Counted from the stretch's first letter, positions 1 to 7,635 are shown. The stretch is 19,493 nucleotides of DNA from a bacterium (GCA_024278555.1 JAJRSX010000153.1:1-19493), one strand, 5' to 3'. Notes: generated by a model from the sequence alone, not told the origin. Numbers and translations are program-made.

Positions 1-1
1 C

Positions 2-523
2 AAGGCGGCGGTGGAGGGCCACGGCGGGCGGCTGCAGGTGGAGTCGGTGGTCGGCAAGGGGACCACCTTCACCATCTGGCTGCCCCTGCCAATGTGCGAA
101 AAGGAGGTTGAGGGTGACGCCGAGGCCACCGTTTCGGCGGTGGACCCGGAGATCTCGCTCACCGGTCCGGTCCTGGTGATCGACGACGAGCGCCATATTC
201 GTACCTGGCTCCAGCGTGTCCTCCAGGGGTTCGGCTATCCGGTCGAGGTGGCGGTGAACGGTGCCGAAGGGATGGCGTACCTAGCGAAGCGGGACTTCTC
301 TCTCATCCTCCTCGACTACATGCTTCCCGACACCACCGGCATCCAGATCTACGAGTCCCTCACCGGCTCGCGTGCCAAGCTCCAGTCGCGGGTTGTCTTC
401 ATGACCGGGGCGATCGATCGGGTCGTCGAGCAATACGTTCGCGACCACCAGCTCCCCTTCCTCCAGAAACCCTTCAACGCCAATGCCCTGCGCGGTCTCC
501 TCCAGGTGATGTCCGATGGGTGA
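2..523 (+). CDS. Hybrid histidine kinase, C-terminal part with receiver domain (5' end outside window)
   Basis: The reading frame is open from the left edge, so only the C-terminus is present. The first residues (EGHGGRLQVES, then GKGTTFTIWLPL) are the typical end of a HATPase_c kinase domain. A linker of about 25 residues follows, then a complete receiver domain. Counting from the GTG at 11, it has the acidic pair Asp58-Asp59, phosphoacceptor Asp102 (LLDYMLPD), Thr132 and Lys153 (QKPF). The protein is therefore a hybrid kinase that can pass phosphate to its own receiver. The stop overlaps the next gene's start by 8 nt, which indicates translational coupling to the receiver-kinase downstream. 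The input domain lies outside the window, so the signal is unknown. There is no DNA-binding or other output domain at this end. Confidence 0.9.
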   Translation, partial: KAAVEGHGGRLQVESVVGKGTTFTIWLPLPMCEKEVEGDAEATVSAVDPEISLTGPVLVIDDERHIRTWLQRVLQGFGYPVEVAVNGAEGMAYLAKRDFSLILLDYMLPDTTGIQIYESLTGSRAKLQSRVVFMTGAIDRVVEQYVRDHQLPFLQKPFNANALRGLLQVMSDG

Positions 524-1700
524 CGCGGTCTGCCTGCGGGTCCTGGCGATCGACGATGACGCCGCCATCCAGAGCTACTGGCGCAAGCTCCTGCCGAAGC
601 TCGGCCACGACGCGGTCATCGCCACCAACGGCACCGAGGGGATCAAGCTGGCGCGCAGCCAGCCCTTCGACCTGGTGATCACCGACCTCTCCATGCCCGG
701 CCTGCCCGGCCAGCGGGTCCTGGAGACGGTGCGCGCCGAGCTCCCCGATGTCGACGTTATCGTCGCCACCGGCCACGGCACCCTCGAGTCGGCGGTGGAC
801 GCCCTGCGTGCCGGCGCCTACGACTTTCTGGTCAAGCCGTTCTCCCTGCGCGACGTGAGACGGCTGCTGGACCGGCAGGTAGAGAAGCGCCGTCTCGGGG
901 TCGAGAACGAGGAGCTGCGCCAGGCCAACGCCCGCCTGCGCGAGCTCTCCCTGCTCAAGGAGAAATTTCTCGCCATCACCAGCCACGAGCTGAAGACCCC
1001 GGTGACCATCCTCACCGCGGTCACCGACCTCCTCCTCGGTGACCTCGACCTCGACCCGGGCGAGCAGCACGAGCTCCTGGAGAAGCTCGGCGAGGTGACC
1101 CGCTCCCTGCGCGAGATCGTCGAGGGGATGCACGACCTCGCCGAGGCGCGCCAGGGGGCCACAACCCTCGACCTCGACGCGGTCTGCCTGCGTGACCTCC
1201 TCGCCGCGGTGGTGGACGAGATGTCGGCGGAGGCGGCACAGCGCGGTGTGGCGGTGGAGCTGATCCCCGGGGGGGCGGCGTGGGAGGGGTACCCCGCCGA
1301 CGCGGTGCGTCTCCGGCGGGCGATACGCCAGCTCGTGCGCAACGGCATCCAGTACACCCCCGACGCCGGCCGCGTCACCCTCCGCCTCGACGCCTGGCAA
1401 TCGCGGGAGGGGGGCGAGGAGGGGCCGGGGATCGTTGTCGAGGACACCGGCGTCGGCATCGACCCGGAGCAACAGCGCCTCGTCTTCGACGCCTTCTACG
1501 AGACCGGCGACACCGACCACCACCACACCTCCGCCACCGCCTTCCAGGGCGGCGGCCTCGGCATCGGCCTCTCCATGGTCCTGGAGACCATCACCGCCCA
1601 CGACGGCCGCGTCACCCTCGACAGTGAGCCCGGCCAGGGGACCACCGTCCGCATCCTCCTGCCCCCGGCGAGCGAGGTGCGGCAGCGGTACGCGGAGTAA
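516..1700 (+). CDS. Response regulator receiver / histidine kinase (receiver-HisKA-HATPase)
   Basis: This 394-residue soluble protein has an N-terminal receiver (about 8-120: Asp13/Asp14, phosphoacceptor Asp57 in TDLSMPG, Thr85, Lys107 in VKPF). A short coiled linker leads to HisKA (about 145-215, SHELKTP with His157) and HATPase_c (N box Asn276 in LVRNGIQYTP, G1 at Asp310-Gly314, G2 GGGLGIGL at 345-352). No transmembrane or output domain is present. A receiver in front of a kinase is typical of phosphorelay connectors whose kinase activity is set by phosphorylation of their own receiver. The ATG at 516 lies inside the end of the upstream hybrid kinase, so the two are translationally coupled and probably partners. 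A His-rich stretch (DHHHTS, about 334-339) in the ATP lid is seen in some kinase subfamilies. The target is unknown. Confidence 0.93.
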   Translation: MGDAVCLRVLAIDDDAAIQSYWRKLLPKLGHDAVIATNGTEGIKLARSQPFDLVITDLSMPGLPGQRVLETVRAELPDVDVIVATGHGTLESAVDALRAGAYDFLVKPFSLRDVRRLLDRQVEKRRLGVENEELRQANARLRELSLLKEKFLAITSHELKTPVTILTAVTDLLLGDLDLDPGEQHELLEKLGEVTRSLREIVEGMHDLAEARQGATTLDLDAVCLRDLLAAVVDEMSAEAAQRGVAVELIPGGAAWEGYPADAVRLRRAIRQLVRNGIQYTPDAGRVTLRLDAWQSREGGEEGPGIVVEDTGVGIDPEQQRLVFDAFYETGDTDHHHTSATAFQGGGLGIGLSMVLETITAHDGRVTLDSEPGQGTTVRILLPPASEVRQRYAE

Positions 1701-1923
1701 AAGGAGGCGTGCCGCGCGCGCTCTTCGTTCCCGAGGCTGTTGCAGCGAACAGCTAACAGAAGGGGGGGCTTGGTCTTGGGGAGTGGTTGCGGTGTAGGTG
1801 CTGTGGGGGTTTCACTTGAATGAGAAGCTGCCGCTGAAAGCTGAAAGCTGTTCGCCCGCCCCGAGCGGACGGGAACCGTCTCCTGGTGGAGTATTGTCGT
1901 GGCGAGTGGGTAACACTGCGACG
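1701..1923. other. Intergenic stretch after the receiver-kinase gene
   Basis: There is no convincing gene here. AAGGAGG lies directly after the upstream stop (1701-1707) but is only 1 nt from a GTG opening a 15-codon frame, too close to act as its ribosome-binding site. A 6-bp stem (GCTGTT 1736-1741, AACAGC 1748-1753) has no T-run and is a weak terminator candidate. A short direct repeat (GCTGAAAGCTGAAAGCTG) lies near 1840-1850. Confidence 0.4.
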
Positions 1924-2151
1924 ATGGTCCTCCCCTCGCGGCGCCTCTCCCGCTGGCTCCCCGCCGCCGTCGTCCTCGCCGGCGCCCTCATCTACGGCTG
2001 GGTCGTGGTCGGCGCCCCGGGGACCGCCTGGCTCACCGGCCCGAAGGTCGATGTCCCCGGCCCCAAGCGCGGCTACCCCGGCCGCGACCACCTGGAGCGC
2101 GTCGACCCCATGGGGGTCGTGCCCGAGCCCGTCCATCCGGAAGATGGGTAA
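1924..2151 (+). CDS. Possible small single-pass membrane protein, 75 aa
   Basis: I do not recognise this family. The frame has strongly GC-rich third positions like its neighbours, which argues for real coding. The start of the product, MVLPSRRLSRWLP, is basic and is followed by one hydrophobic segment (about 11-31, ending GWVVVGAP). The C-terminal 40 residues are Pro/Gly-rich, hydrophilic and carry no cysteine. This would fit a signal-anchored inner-membrane peptide. The start is uncertain: no good ribosome-binding site precedes the ATG. GTG at 1906 in the same frame has GGAG 14 nt upstream, and TTG at 1894 is also in frame. The gene stands alone between the signalling pair and a convergent macrodomain gene whose end is 32 nt away. 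Confidence 0.45.
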   Translation: MVLPSRRLSRWLPAAVVLAGALIYGWVVVGAPGTAWLTGPKVDVPGPKRGYPGRDHLERVDPMGVVPEPVHPEDG

Positions 2152-2183
2152 GGGGGCTCCGCCGGGGGGTGCGAGCGGTCTCT

Positions 2184-2723
2184 CTACGCCACCTCTGCGA
2201 TCGCCGCCTGGTAGACCGCCAGGTCGCGCTCGGAGAAGAGGCAGAAGCGGACCTCGGCGAAGTCGTGCCGGGGGATCTCCGCGACGGTGGTGGTTACGGC
2301 CACCTGTGCCGCCGCCTCGATCGGGTAGCGGTAGGCGCCGGTGGAGATGGAGGGGAAGCAGATGGAGCGGGCCCCCACCTCGGCCGCCGCGGCGAGGCTC
2401 TCGCGGTAGCACGAGGCGAGGGTGGCGGCCTCGCCGAGGCCCCCGTCGCGGTAGATCGGTCCCACCGTGTGGACGACCCAGCGGGCCGGGAGGTTGCCGC
2501 CGGGGGTTACCACCGCCCGGCCGGCGGGCAGCCGTCCGTCGCGGGCGACGATCTCCTTGCACGCAGCCAGGATCGTCGGCCCCCCGGCCCGGTGGATCGC
2601 CCCGTCGACGCCACCGCCCCCCATGAGGGACGAGTTGGCCGCGTTGACGATCGCGTCCACCGCTTGGCGGGTGATGTCGCCCTGGACGAGGAGCAACCGG
2701 GTCTTACCAATCTGTCGTTCCAT
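2184..2723 (-). CDS. Macrodomain protein, probable O-acetyl-ADP-ribose deacetylase / ADP-ribosyl hydrolase
   Basis: The whole 179-residue protein is a single macrodomain. Visible motifs are the ADP-ribose-binding QGDIT (14-18), the NAANSSLMGGGGVDGAIH block (27-44) with Asn27, Asn30 and Asp40, GPIYRDG (88-94), and the phosphate-binding loop PSISTGAYRYP (124-134). This pattern matches the MacroD/YmdB branch, which hydrolyses O-acetyl-ADP-ribose and can remove mono-ADP-ribose from acidic residues. It is cytosolic and full length for the family. The ATG at 2723 begins right before the conserved core (ERQIGKTRLLLVQGD), so no shorter start fits. It lies on the same strand as glgC, 185 bp away across a long inverted repeat, so shared transcription is doubtful. 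The substrate is inferred from family only. Confidence 0.9.
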   Translation of the reverse strand: MERQIGKTRLLLVQGDITRQAVDAIVNAANSSLMGGGGVDGAIHRAGGPTILAACKEIVARDGRLPAGRAVVTPGGNLPARWVVHTVGPIYRDGGLGEAATLASCYRESLAAAAEVGARSICFPSISTGAYRYPIEAAAQVAVTTTVAEIPRHDFAEVRFCLFSERDLAVYQAAIAEVA

Positions 2724-2781
2724 GGACGGTAGCTGGAAGTCTGTCGGATTTTGGCGATCGTGACGAGGGGAAGCGGGGCGA

Positions 2782-2899
2782 GCTCACCGCAGAGTCGCAG
2801 AGGACGCAGAGGTCGGGGATCGGGAGGTCGGTGTCACCGGTGAGTCACCGGGCCCCCCGCGTGGCCCCCCTCTGCGGCCCCTGCGCCTCTGCGGTGAGC
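2782..2899. repeat. Long imperfect inverted repeat between glgC and the macrodomain gene
   Basis: The arms are 2782-2812 and 2869-2899. Each is 31 nt, 28 of 31 positions are complementary, and the arms are built from repeated CGCAGAGG/CCTCTGCG-type words. The 56-nt interior has its own perfect palindrome TCACCGGTGA (2834-2843) and a direct repeat GTCACCGG (2833-2840, 2844-2851). Transcription from either side would give a very stable hairpin. It starts 9 nt after the glgC stop, so it may end or stabilise the glgC transcript, although no T-run follows it on the minus strand. I recall similar CACCGCAGAG-type words as dispersed intergenic repeats in other environmental genomes, but that is from memory. 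Confidence 0.75.
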
Positions 2900-2908
2900 C
2901 CCCCCCCG

Positions 2909-4204
2909 CTAGATCGTCCTTCCCGCCTCGATGATGCCGTTCTTCGGGACGATGACGATGCCGTCGCGGACGCAGTAGTTGTCGCCGTCTTCGTCGGGCC
3001 TCCCCTCGGCGCCGCGGAGGGTGACGCCGTCGCCGATGCGGGCGTTCTTGTCGAGGATCGCGCGGACAATGGTGCAGTCGCGGCCGATGCCGATGTGCGG
3101 CGGGCCGTCGGCCGGGTTGTCGGCCGACGTTTGGTCGGCGTAGTAGTCGCCGCCGTTGATGATCGAGTCTTCAATGGTGCTCCCTGGGCGGACGATGGAG
3201 CGCAGGCCGAGGAGCGAGTGGCGGATGGTGCAGCCGTCGTGGAGCACGCAGCCATCGGCGAGGGTGGTGTGGTCGAGGGTGGCGCCCATGCAGCGGGAGG
3301 CGGGCAGGTAGCGGCCGCGGCTGTAGATGCGGGTGTCGTTGGAGCCGTGGAAGAGGAAGGCGGGGTGGGGCGCCTCGCTGAGCATGAGCTGGGAGCGGTA
3401 GTAGGCGTCGATGGTCCCCACGTCCTCACAGTAGCCGTCGAAGTAGTGGGCGGCGACCCGGTGGTCGTGGAGGGCCGCGGGGATGAGGTCGTGGCCGAAG
3501 TCGATGCCGGTGCCGCTACGCAAAAGCTCGCTGAGGAGCTCGCGGCGGAAGCAGTAGATCCCCATGGAGGCGAGGAAGGGGCGCTCCGGGTCGTGGCCCC
3601 CGAGGCGCTTCAGGGTCGCCTCCGGGGTGGTGAGGTCGTCGAGGAGCGAAGGCTCGCTCGGCTTCTCCTCGAAGCGGCTGATCATCCCCTCGGTGTCCAC
3701 CTGCAGGATGCCGAGCGACGGCGCGCTCTCCCGGTCGGTGGGGATGACGCCGATGGTGATGTCGGCGCGCCGGGCGTTGTGGGTGGCGATCATCTGCCGG
3801 TAGTCCATCTTGTAGAGGTGGTCGCCGGAGAGGATGAGGACCGGATCGATCCCGGGGCGGTCGAAGCAGCCGATCTGCTTGCGCACCGCGTCGGCGGTCC
3901 CCTGGTACCAGTCGAGGTTGGTCTCCCCCTGCTCGGCGGCGAGGATGTCGACGAAGCCGCCGGAGATGTCGTCGAGGCGGTAGGCGCGGGCGATGTGGCG
4001 GTGCAGGGAGGCGGAGAGGAACTGGGTGAGGACGTAGATGCGGCGGATGCCGGAGTGGAGGCAGTTGGAGATGGGGATGTCGATCAGCCGGTACTTGCCG
4101 CCGATGGGAACCGCCGGCTTGCACCGATCCTTGGTGAGCGGGTAGAGGCGCGAGCCGCGCCCGCCGCCGAGGATGATCGCCATGGGGTGGGTGGGGGTGA
4201 TCAT
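2909..4204 (-). CDS. glgC: Glucose-1-phosphate adenylyltransferase (ADP-glucose pyrophosphorylase)
   Basis: The enzyme makes ADP-glucose and pyrophosphate from glucose-1-phosphate and ATP, the committed step of bacterial glycogen synthesis in the cytosol. The 431-residue protein has the N-terminal nucleotidyltransferase signature GGGRGSRLYPLT (13-24) with the KP and GGKYRLIDI segments after it, WYQGTADAVR (99-108), the catalytic-region SGDHLYKMDY (126-135, Asp128), FEEKP (178-182) and EDVGTIDAYY (260-269). The C-terminal third has the hexapeptide-like pattern of the left-handed beta-helix. Length is normal. Met1 and Met8 are both possible starts; neither has a clear ribosome-binding site, and the conserved core begins at Met8. 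The gene lies 66 bp after gltX on the same strand and may share its transcript. No other glycogen genes are in the window. Confidence 0.97.
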   Translation of the reverse strand: MITPTHPMAIILGGGRGSRLYPLTKDRCKPAVPIGGKYRLIDIPISNCLHSGIRRIYVLTQFLSASLHRHIARAYRLDDISGGFVDILAAEQGETNLDWYQGTADAVRKQIGCFDRPGIDPVLILSGDHLYKMDYRQMIATHNARRADITIGVIPTDRESAPSLGILQVDTEGMISRFEEKPSEPSLLDDLTTPEATLKRLGGHDPERPFLASMGIYCFRRELLSELLRSGTGIDFGHDLIPAALHDHRVAAHYFDGYCEDVGTIDAYYRSQLMLSEAPHPAFLFHGSNDTRIYSRGRYLPASRCMGATLDHTTLADGCVLHDGCTIRHSLLGLRSIVRPGSTIEDSIINGGDYYADQTSADNPADGPPHIGIGRDCTIVRAILDKNARIGDGVTLRGAEGRPDEDGDNYCVRDGIVIVPKNGIIEAGRTI

Positions 4205-4270
4205 AGGGGGAGTGTGGGGCCGCGAAGTTACGGGCGGGTCACGCCCAGGTGGCGGGTGGGTGGCGGGCCG

Positions 4271-5692
4271 TTACGGGTGTTCCGCCCGCCGCTCGACGTA
4301 GGCGATGGCCGCGTCGAGGCGAGTGAGACAGCGCTCTTTGCCGATGATCTCGATGACGTCGTAGATCCCCGGGCTGATCCCGCCGCCGGTGAGCGCCACC
4401 CGCACCGGCTGGGCGAGCTTGCCCATCTTCAGCCCGTGCCTCTCTAGGATCGCCTCGAAGGGCGGCTTCACCCCCTCGGCGGTCAGCGGCGCGGGCAGGG
4501 CGGCGAGGGTGTCGCGCAGCTCGCGCAGGGGGGCCAGGACCACCGGCCGCAGGTGCTTGTGGGCCGCCTTCTCGTCGAGGTCGATCTCCTCGCGGAAGAA
4601 GTAGTCGCTCTTTTCCGCCATCTCCTTGAGGGTGGCGGTGCGCTCCCGCTGGGACTCGACGATGCGCCGCAGGCGGGCGCTGTCGTGGTCGACCTCGATG
4701 GGGATCGCCTCTTGCTGGAGGAAGTCGGCGAACAGGTCGGTGACCTCGTCGAGGTCGCCGTTGCGCAGGTACCAGCCGTTGAGGGAGTCGAGCTTCTGGA
4801 GGGCGAAGACCGAGGGGGAGGCGCCCACGTCTTTGATGTCGAAGGCCGCCACCAGCTCCTCGGTGGTGAACTGCTCCTGGTCGCCGTGCGACCAGCCGAG
4901 GCGGGCGAGGTGGTTGCGCATCGCCGCCGGCAGGTAGCCGAGGCGGGCATACTCGAAGACCGAGGTGGCGCCGTGGCGCTTGGAGAGCTTGGCGCCGTCC
5001 TCCCCGAGGATCAGCGGCATGTGCCCGAACTGTGGTGCCTTCAGGCCGAGGGCTTCGTAGAGGTGGAGCTGGCGGAAGGTGTTGTTGACGTGGTCGTCGC
5101 CGCGGATGACGTGGGTGATCCCCATCTCCGCGTCGTCGCACACCACCGCCAGGTTGTAGGTGGGGGTGGAGTCGGAGCGCTGCAGGACGAGGTCGTCGAG
5201 CTCCTCGTTGGCCACCGCCACGCGCCCCTTGATGAGGTCGTCGAACCCGACCATCCCCTCGCTCGGGGTCCGGAAGCGGACCACGAAGGGTTGGTCCGGT
5301 GCATCGGTGCGATGGCGGCAGCGGCCGTTGTAGCGCGGCTTGCCGCCGTGGGCGCGTTGCTCGGCGCGCATCTGCTCCAGCTCCTCGGCGGTGCAGTAGC
5401 AGCGGTAGGCGTGGCCCGTCTCGAGGAGACGTGCCACCGCGGCGCAGTGCGCCTCCTGGCGGGTGTGCTGAAAGAGGGGCTCCTCGTCCCAGTCGAGGCC
5501 GAGCCACTTGAGGCCGTCGAAGATCGCCTGCACCGCCGCCTCGGTGGAGCGCTCGCGGTCCGTGTCCTCGATGCGCAGGAGAAACTTGCCGCCCATGTGG
5601 CGGGCGTAGAGCCAGTTGAACAGGGCGGTGCGAGCACCCCCCACGTGGAGGTCGCCGGTGGGCGAGGGGGCAAAGCGGAGGCGAATGGACAT
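4271..5692 (-). CDS. gltX: Glutamyl-tRNA synthetase
   Basis: This class Ic synthetase charges tRNA-Glu with glutamate. The 473-residue protein is full length. The HIGH-like motif is in PSPTGDLHVGG (9-19), followed by ARTALFNWLYAR. The KMSKS-like motif is KLSKRHG (235-241). Cys98, Cys100, Cys125 and His127 are spaced as in the zinc site of the E. coli enzyme. The glutamate-binding and acceptor-end region includes THVIRGDDH (193-201), and the helical anticodon-binding domain fills the C-terminus. The ATG at 5692 gives the canonical MSIRLRFAPSPTG start; only a weak AGGA lies before it. It is the first gene of a minus-strand run leading to glgC and is divergent from the WYL regulator. A non-discriminating role with tRNA-Gln cannot be excluded from sequence. 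Confidence 0.97.
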   Translation of the reverse strand: MSIRLRFAPSPTGDLHVGGARTALFNWLYARHMGGKFLLRIEDTDRERSTEAAVQAIFDGLKWLGLDWDEEPLFQHTRQEAHCAAVARLLETGHAYRCYCTAEELEQMRAEQRAHGGKPRYNGRCRHRTDAPDQPFVVRFRTPSEGMVGFDDLIKGRVAVANEELDDLVLQRSDSTPTYNLAVVCDDAEMGITHVIRGDDHVNNTFRQLHLYEALGLKAPQFGHMPLILGEDGAKLSKRHGATSVFEYARLGYLPAAMRNHLARLGWSHGDQEQFTTEELVAAFDIKDVGASPSVFALQKLDSLNGWYLRNGDLDEVTDLFADFLQQEAIPIEVDHDSARLRRIVESQRERTATLKEMAEKSDYFFREEIDLDEKAAHKHLRPVVLAPLRELRDTLAALPAPLTAEGVKPPFEAILERHGLKMGKLAQPVRVALTGGGISPGIYDVIEIIGKERCLTRLDAAIAYVERRAEHP

Positions 5693-5919
5693 GGTCCTGG
5701 GGGGAAGCGGGAGGAGGGGGGGAGAGGAGGACGGTTACGCGGCGCGATCGTTTCGAGGCGCCATTGTCGCCCCTCGCGCTGCCAGCGGCCAGGGCGCGTC
5801 ACTGGCCCCCGACGGGCGGCGTGCCAGAGCCGGCGACGAGGGCCGAGGCCGGGTTCTATCTCTTGCCCCCCCGGTCTCTTACGATGGCCATATGGGGTGA
5901 ACGGGCGACGAGGTGGGCA

Positions 5920-6906
5920 ATGGCCGGACGGCTGATCTACGAGAGGTTTCTCTGGTTTCACGAAGAGGTCCAGGCGGGCCACCATCCCAACGCGGTGCGT
6001 CTCGCGGACCATTTCGAATACTCGCAGAAGCAGGCACGGCGGGATATCGAGTTTCTCACCGACCGGCTCGGCGCGCCCCTGGTCTATGACGCCGGGCGCA
6101 AGGGGTATGCCTACACCGATGACGCCTTCGAGCTCCCGGCCACCTGGCTTACCGTTGACGAACTCGTCGCCCTGCTGCTGGCGCGCGCCGCATTGGAGCG
6201 GCTGATCTCCGATCGTGCCCTGCCGGCGTTGGACGGGGTGCGCCGCAAGCTGGGCAGCTACGGCTTCCTCCTGCCCGCCGACGTCTCCGACCCCGCCGAC
6301 CTCATCTCCATCCGCAGCCCGGAGGAGACCAGTGAGGTACCGGTGGTCATGGAGGGGTGCCTCCACGCCCTGATTGCACGTCGCAAGCTCCCCATCCGTT
6401 ACTTCGCCGCCGGCAAGGGAGAGACGACCGAGCGTACCGTCCACCCGTACCACCTGGTCCACCACGACGGCGGCTGGCACCTCATCGCCTACTGCGAGCT
6501 GCGCCAGGCGCTGCGCGACTTCGCCCTCGTGCGCATGGAGATCACCGGGCCGGCCGCCGACCCCTTCGTGCGCGATCCTGGCTTCGACGCCGACACCTAC
6601 CTGGAGGCGAGCTTCGGCATCTTCCACGGCCCGGGACGCCACCGTGTCGCCGTCCGCTTCAACCCCTTTCGGGCCCGCTGGGTGCGCCACCAGCGGTGGC
6701 ACCGGGAGCAGGAGATCGAAGAGCACCCCGACGGCTCCCTCACCCTCCGCTTCCCCGTGTCCGCCTTCCCCGAGGTAAAGATGGAGCTCCTCAAGTTCGG
6801 CGCCGACTGTGAGGTCTTGGCGCCGGCCGCCCTGCGGCGGGAGATCGCCGAGGAGGGGGCGCGTATCGCCGCCCTCTACGGCTCGGCTGCCCCGGCGGGC
6901 GGCTGA
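5920..6906 (+). CDS. WYL-domain transcriptional regulator
   Basis: The 328-residue protein has an N-terminal winged helix-turn-helix (about 5-65: RLADHFEYSQKQARRDIEFL) for DNA binding. A WYL domain follows at about 145-210, where the signature reads GGWHLIAYC (184-192), so the tyrosine of Trp-Tyr-Leu is His187. A C-terminal WCX-like segment follows (about 240-300). WYL domains are ligand-responsive sensor modules that bind nucleic acid or nucleotides in several systems. I chose ATG 5920 because GAGGTGG precedes it at good spacing and family members usually begin just before YERFLWFH. ATG 5884 (12 residues longer) has no such site. The gene is divergent from gltX with 227 bp between them, and no obvious target such as a defence cluster lies beside it. 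Confidence 0.88.
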   Translation: MAGRLIYERFLWFHEEVQAGHHPNAVRLADHFEYSQKQARRDIEFLTDRLGAPLVYDAGRKGYAYTDDAFELPATWLTVDELVALLLARAALERLISDRALPALDGVRRKLGSYGFLLPADVSDPADLISIRSPEETSEVPVVMEGCLHALIARRKLPIRYFAAGKGETTERTVHPYHLVHHDGGWHLIAYCELRQALRDFALVRMEITGPAADPFVRDPGFDADTYLEASFGIFHGPGRHRVAVRFNPFRARWVRHQRWHREQEIEEHPDGSLTLRFPVSAFPEVKMELLKFGADCEVLAPAALRREIAEEGARIAALYGSAAPAGG

Positions 6907-7112
6907 GCGTTGGTGGGGGCAGGGTGGGGGCAAGCTGTGGTTGTTTGATCATGGCCCGCTGTTACAGGTTCTCCCCTGCCGATCCCCGGAGGACCAAGGC
7001 CTTGTCTCAAGCCATCTGTCTCTCGGGTGTGCCTGGCCGAGCCTGGCCCTTCTTGCCACCTGAAAGGGGGTCGTCTTGGCCGTTGCCGGCGGTGCCGGAT
7101 TGCTCAACGGAC
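6907..7112. other. Intergenic stretch between convergent WYL and atpE genes
   Basis: No frame here has recognisable protein features or a ribosome-binding site, and I see no RNA gene. The only clear element is the atpE terminator just to its right. Confidence 0.4.
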
Positions 7113-7145
7113 AATAAAAGGGGGACCGCAAGGCGGCCCCCCTTT
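7113..7145 (-). terminator. Rho-independent terminator of the Fo operon
   Basis: Read on the minus strand, AAAGGGGG is followed by a CCGC/GCGG inner stem with a 3-nt loop, then CCCCCTTT and a T-rich tail (TTTTATTGT). Stem arms are about 7117-7129 and 7133-7145 with one unpaired A. It lies about 30 nt after the atpE stop. The plus-strand tail is weaker, so it mainly serves the atp genes but could also stop readthrough from the WYL gene. Confidence 0.85.
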
Positions 7146-7173
7146 GGCTACGGACCCGAAGGCCGGTCGCCTC

Positions 7174-7488
7174 TTACCACTTTACGAAGAGGATGATCAG
7201 GGAGACGACCAGGGAGTAGATGCAGAGGGACTCGATGAGCGCCAGGCCGACGATCATGGCGGTGAAGATGTTGCCGTAGGCGCCGGGGTTGCGGGCGATG
7301 CCCTGGGTGGCGCCGTTGACCGCGTTGCCCTGGCCGATGCCGGTGCCCAGCGCGGCGATGCCGATGGCGAGCCCGGCGGCGATCACCGAGTAGTTGTGGA
7401 GGGCGCCCTCGGCCGCCTCGGCGGCAAAGGCGGGGGCGGCGAACAGCACCGCGACGGCGACAACAGCGAGTGTGAATAGGCTCTTCAT
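7174..7488 (-). CDS. atpE: ATP synthase Fo subunit c
   Basis: This is the proteolipid of the rotary c-ring, which carries the coupling ion through the membrane. The 104-residue protein begins with a signal-peptide-like segment (MKSLFTLAVV to AFA, about 1-22, with an Ala-x-Ala cleavage pattern). Two transmembrane helices follow (about 33-57 and 74-101), joined by the polar ARNPGA loop (65-70). The ion-carrying carboxylate is Glu86 in IESLCIYS. Gln53 (GIGQG), Glu86, Ser87 and Tyr91 match the positions that bind Na+ in the Ilyobacter tartaricus c-ring, but Thr67 of that enzyme is Leu88 here. AGGAGG sits 6 nt before the ATG, the best ribosome-binding site in the operon, in keeping with many c copies per complex. 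Confidence 0.95.
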   Translation of the reverse strand: MKSLFTLAVVAVAVLFAAPAFAAEAAEGALHNYSVIAAGLAIGIAALGTGIGQGNAVNGATQGIARNPGAYGNIFTAMIVGLALIESLCIYSLVVSLIILFVKW

Positions 7489-7635
7489 GGAGAACCTCCT
7501 TGGTAAGGCGCCGCTTGGCCCGATCCCCGGCACGATGCCCCTTCTAGATCTTCTTCCCCGATTTCGAAGGTGGGAGCGGGTGTGGCGGCAGTTGAACGTG
7601 AGTGGGTCTTTTGATTTCGGCCGCGGGCGGAAATC
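7489..7635 (-). promoter_or_regulatory. atpB-atpE intercistronic leader with hairpin
   Basis: Between atpB and atpE lie about 145 nt, unlike the overlapping genes upstream. A hairpin (7613-7635: GATTTC pairs with GAAATC, then one mismatch and GCC/GGC, loop GCG) overlaps the atpB stop. No T-run follows, so a role in mRNA processing or stability is more likely than termination. At the other end CCTCCT (7495-7500) is the atpE ribosome-binding site on the minus strand. Its GGAG can pair with CTCC three bases later, a marginal stem just before the ATG. Confidence 0.5.

Noticed and set aside
1701-1756. AAGGAGG followed by a GTG opening a 15-codon frame
   Set aside because: The spacing of 1 nt is too short for initiation and the peptide has no recognisable feature.
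2831-4447. A 538-codon plus-strand open frame antisense to glgC
   Set aside because: The translation is Val/Ala/Gly/Asp-rich without motifs; glgC on the other strand is unambiguous.
5041-6933. A 630-codon minus-strand open frame spanning the WYL gene and part of gltX
   Set aside because: It crosses two recognised genes in the wrong frames and has low-complexity translation, so it is a shadow.
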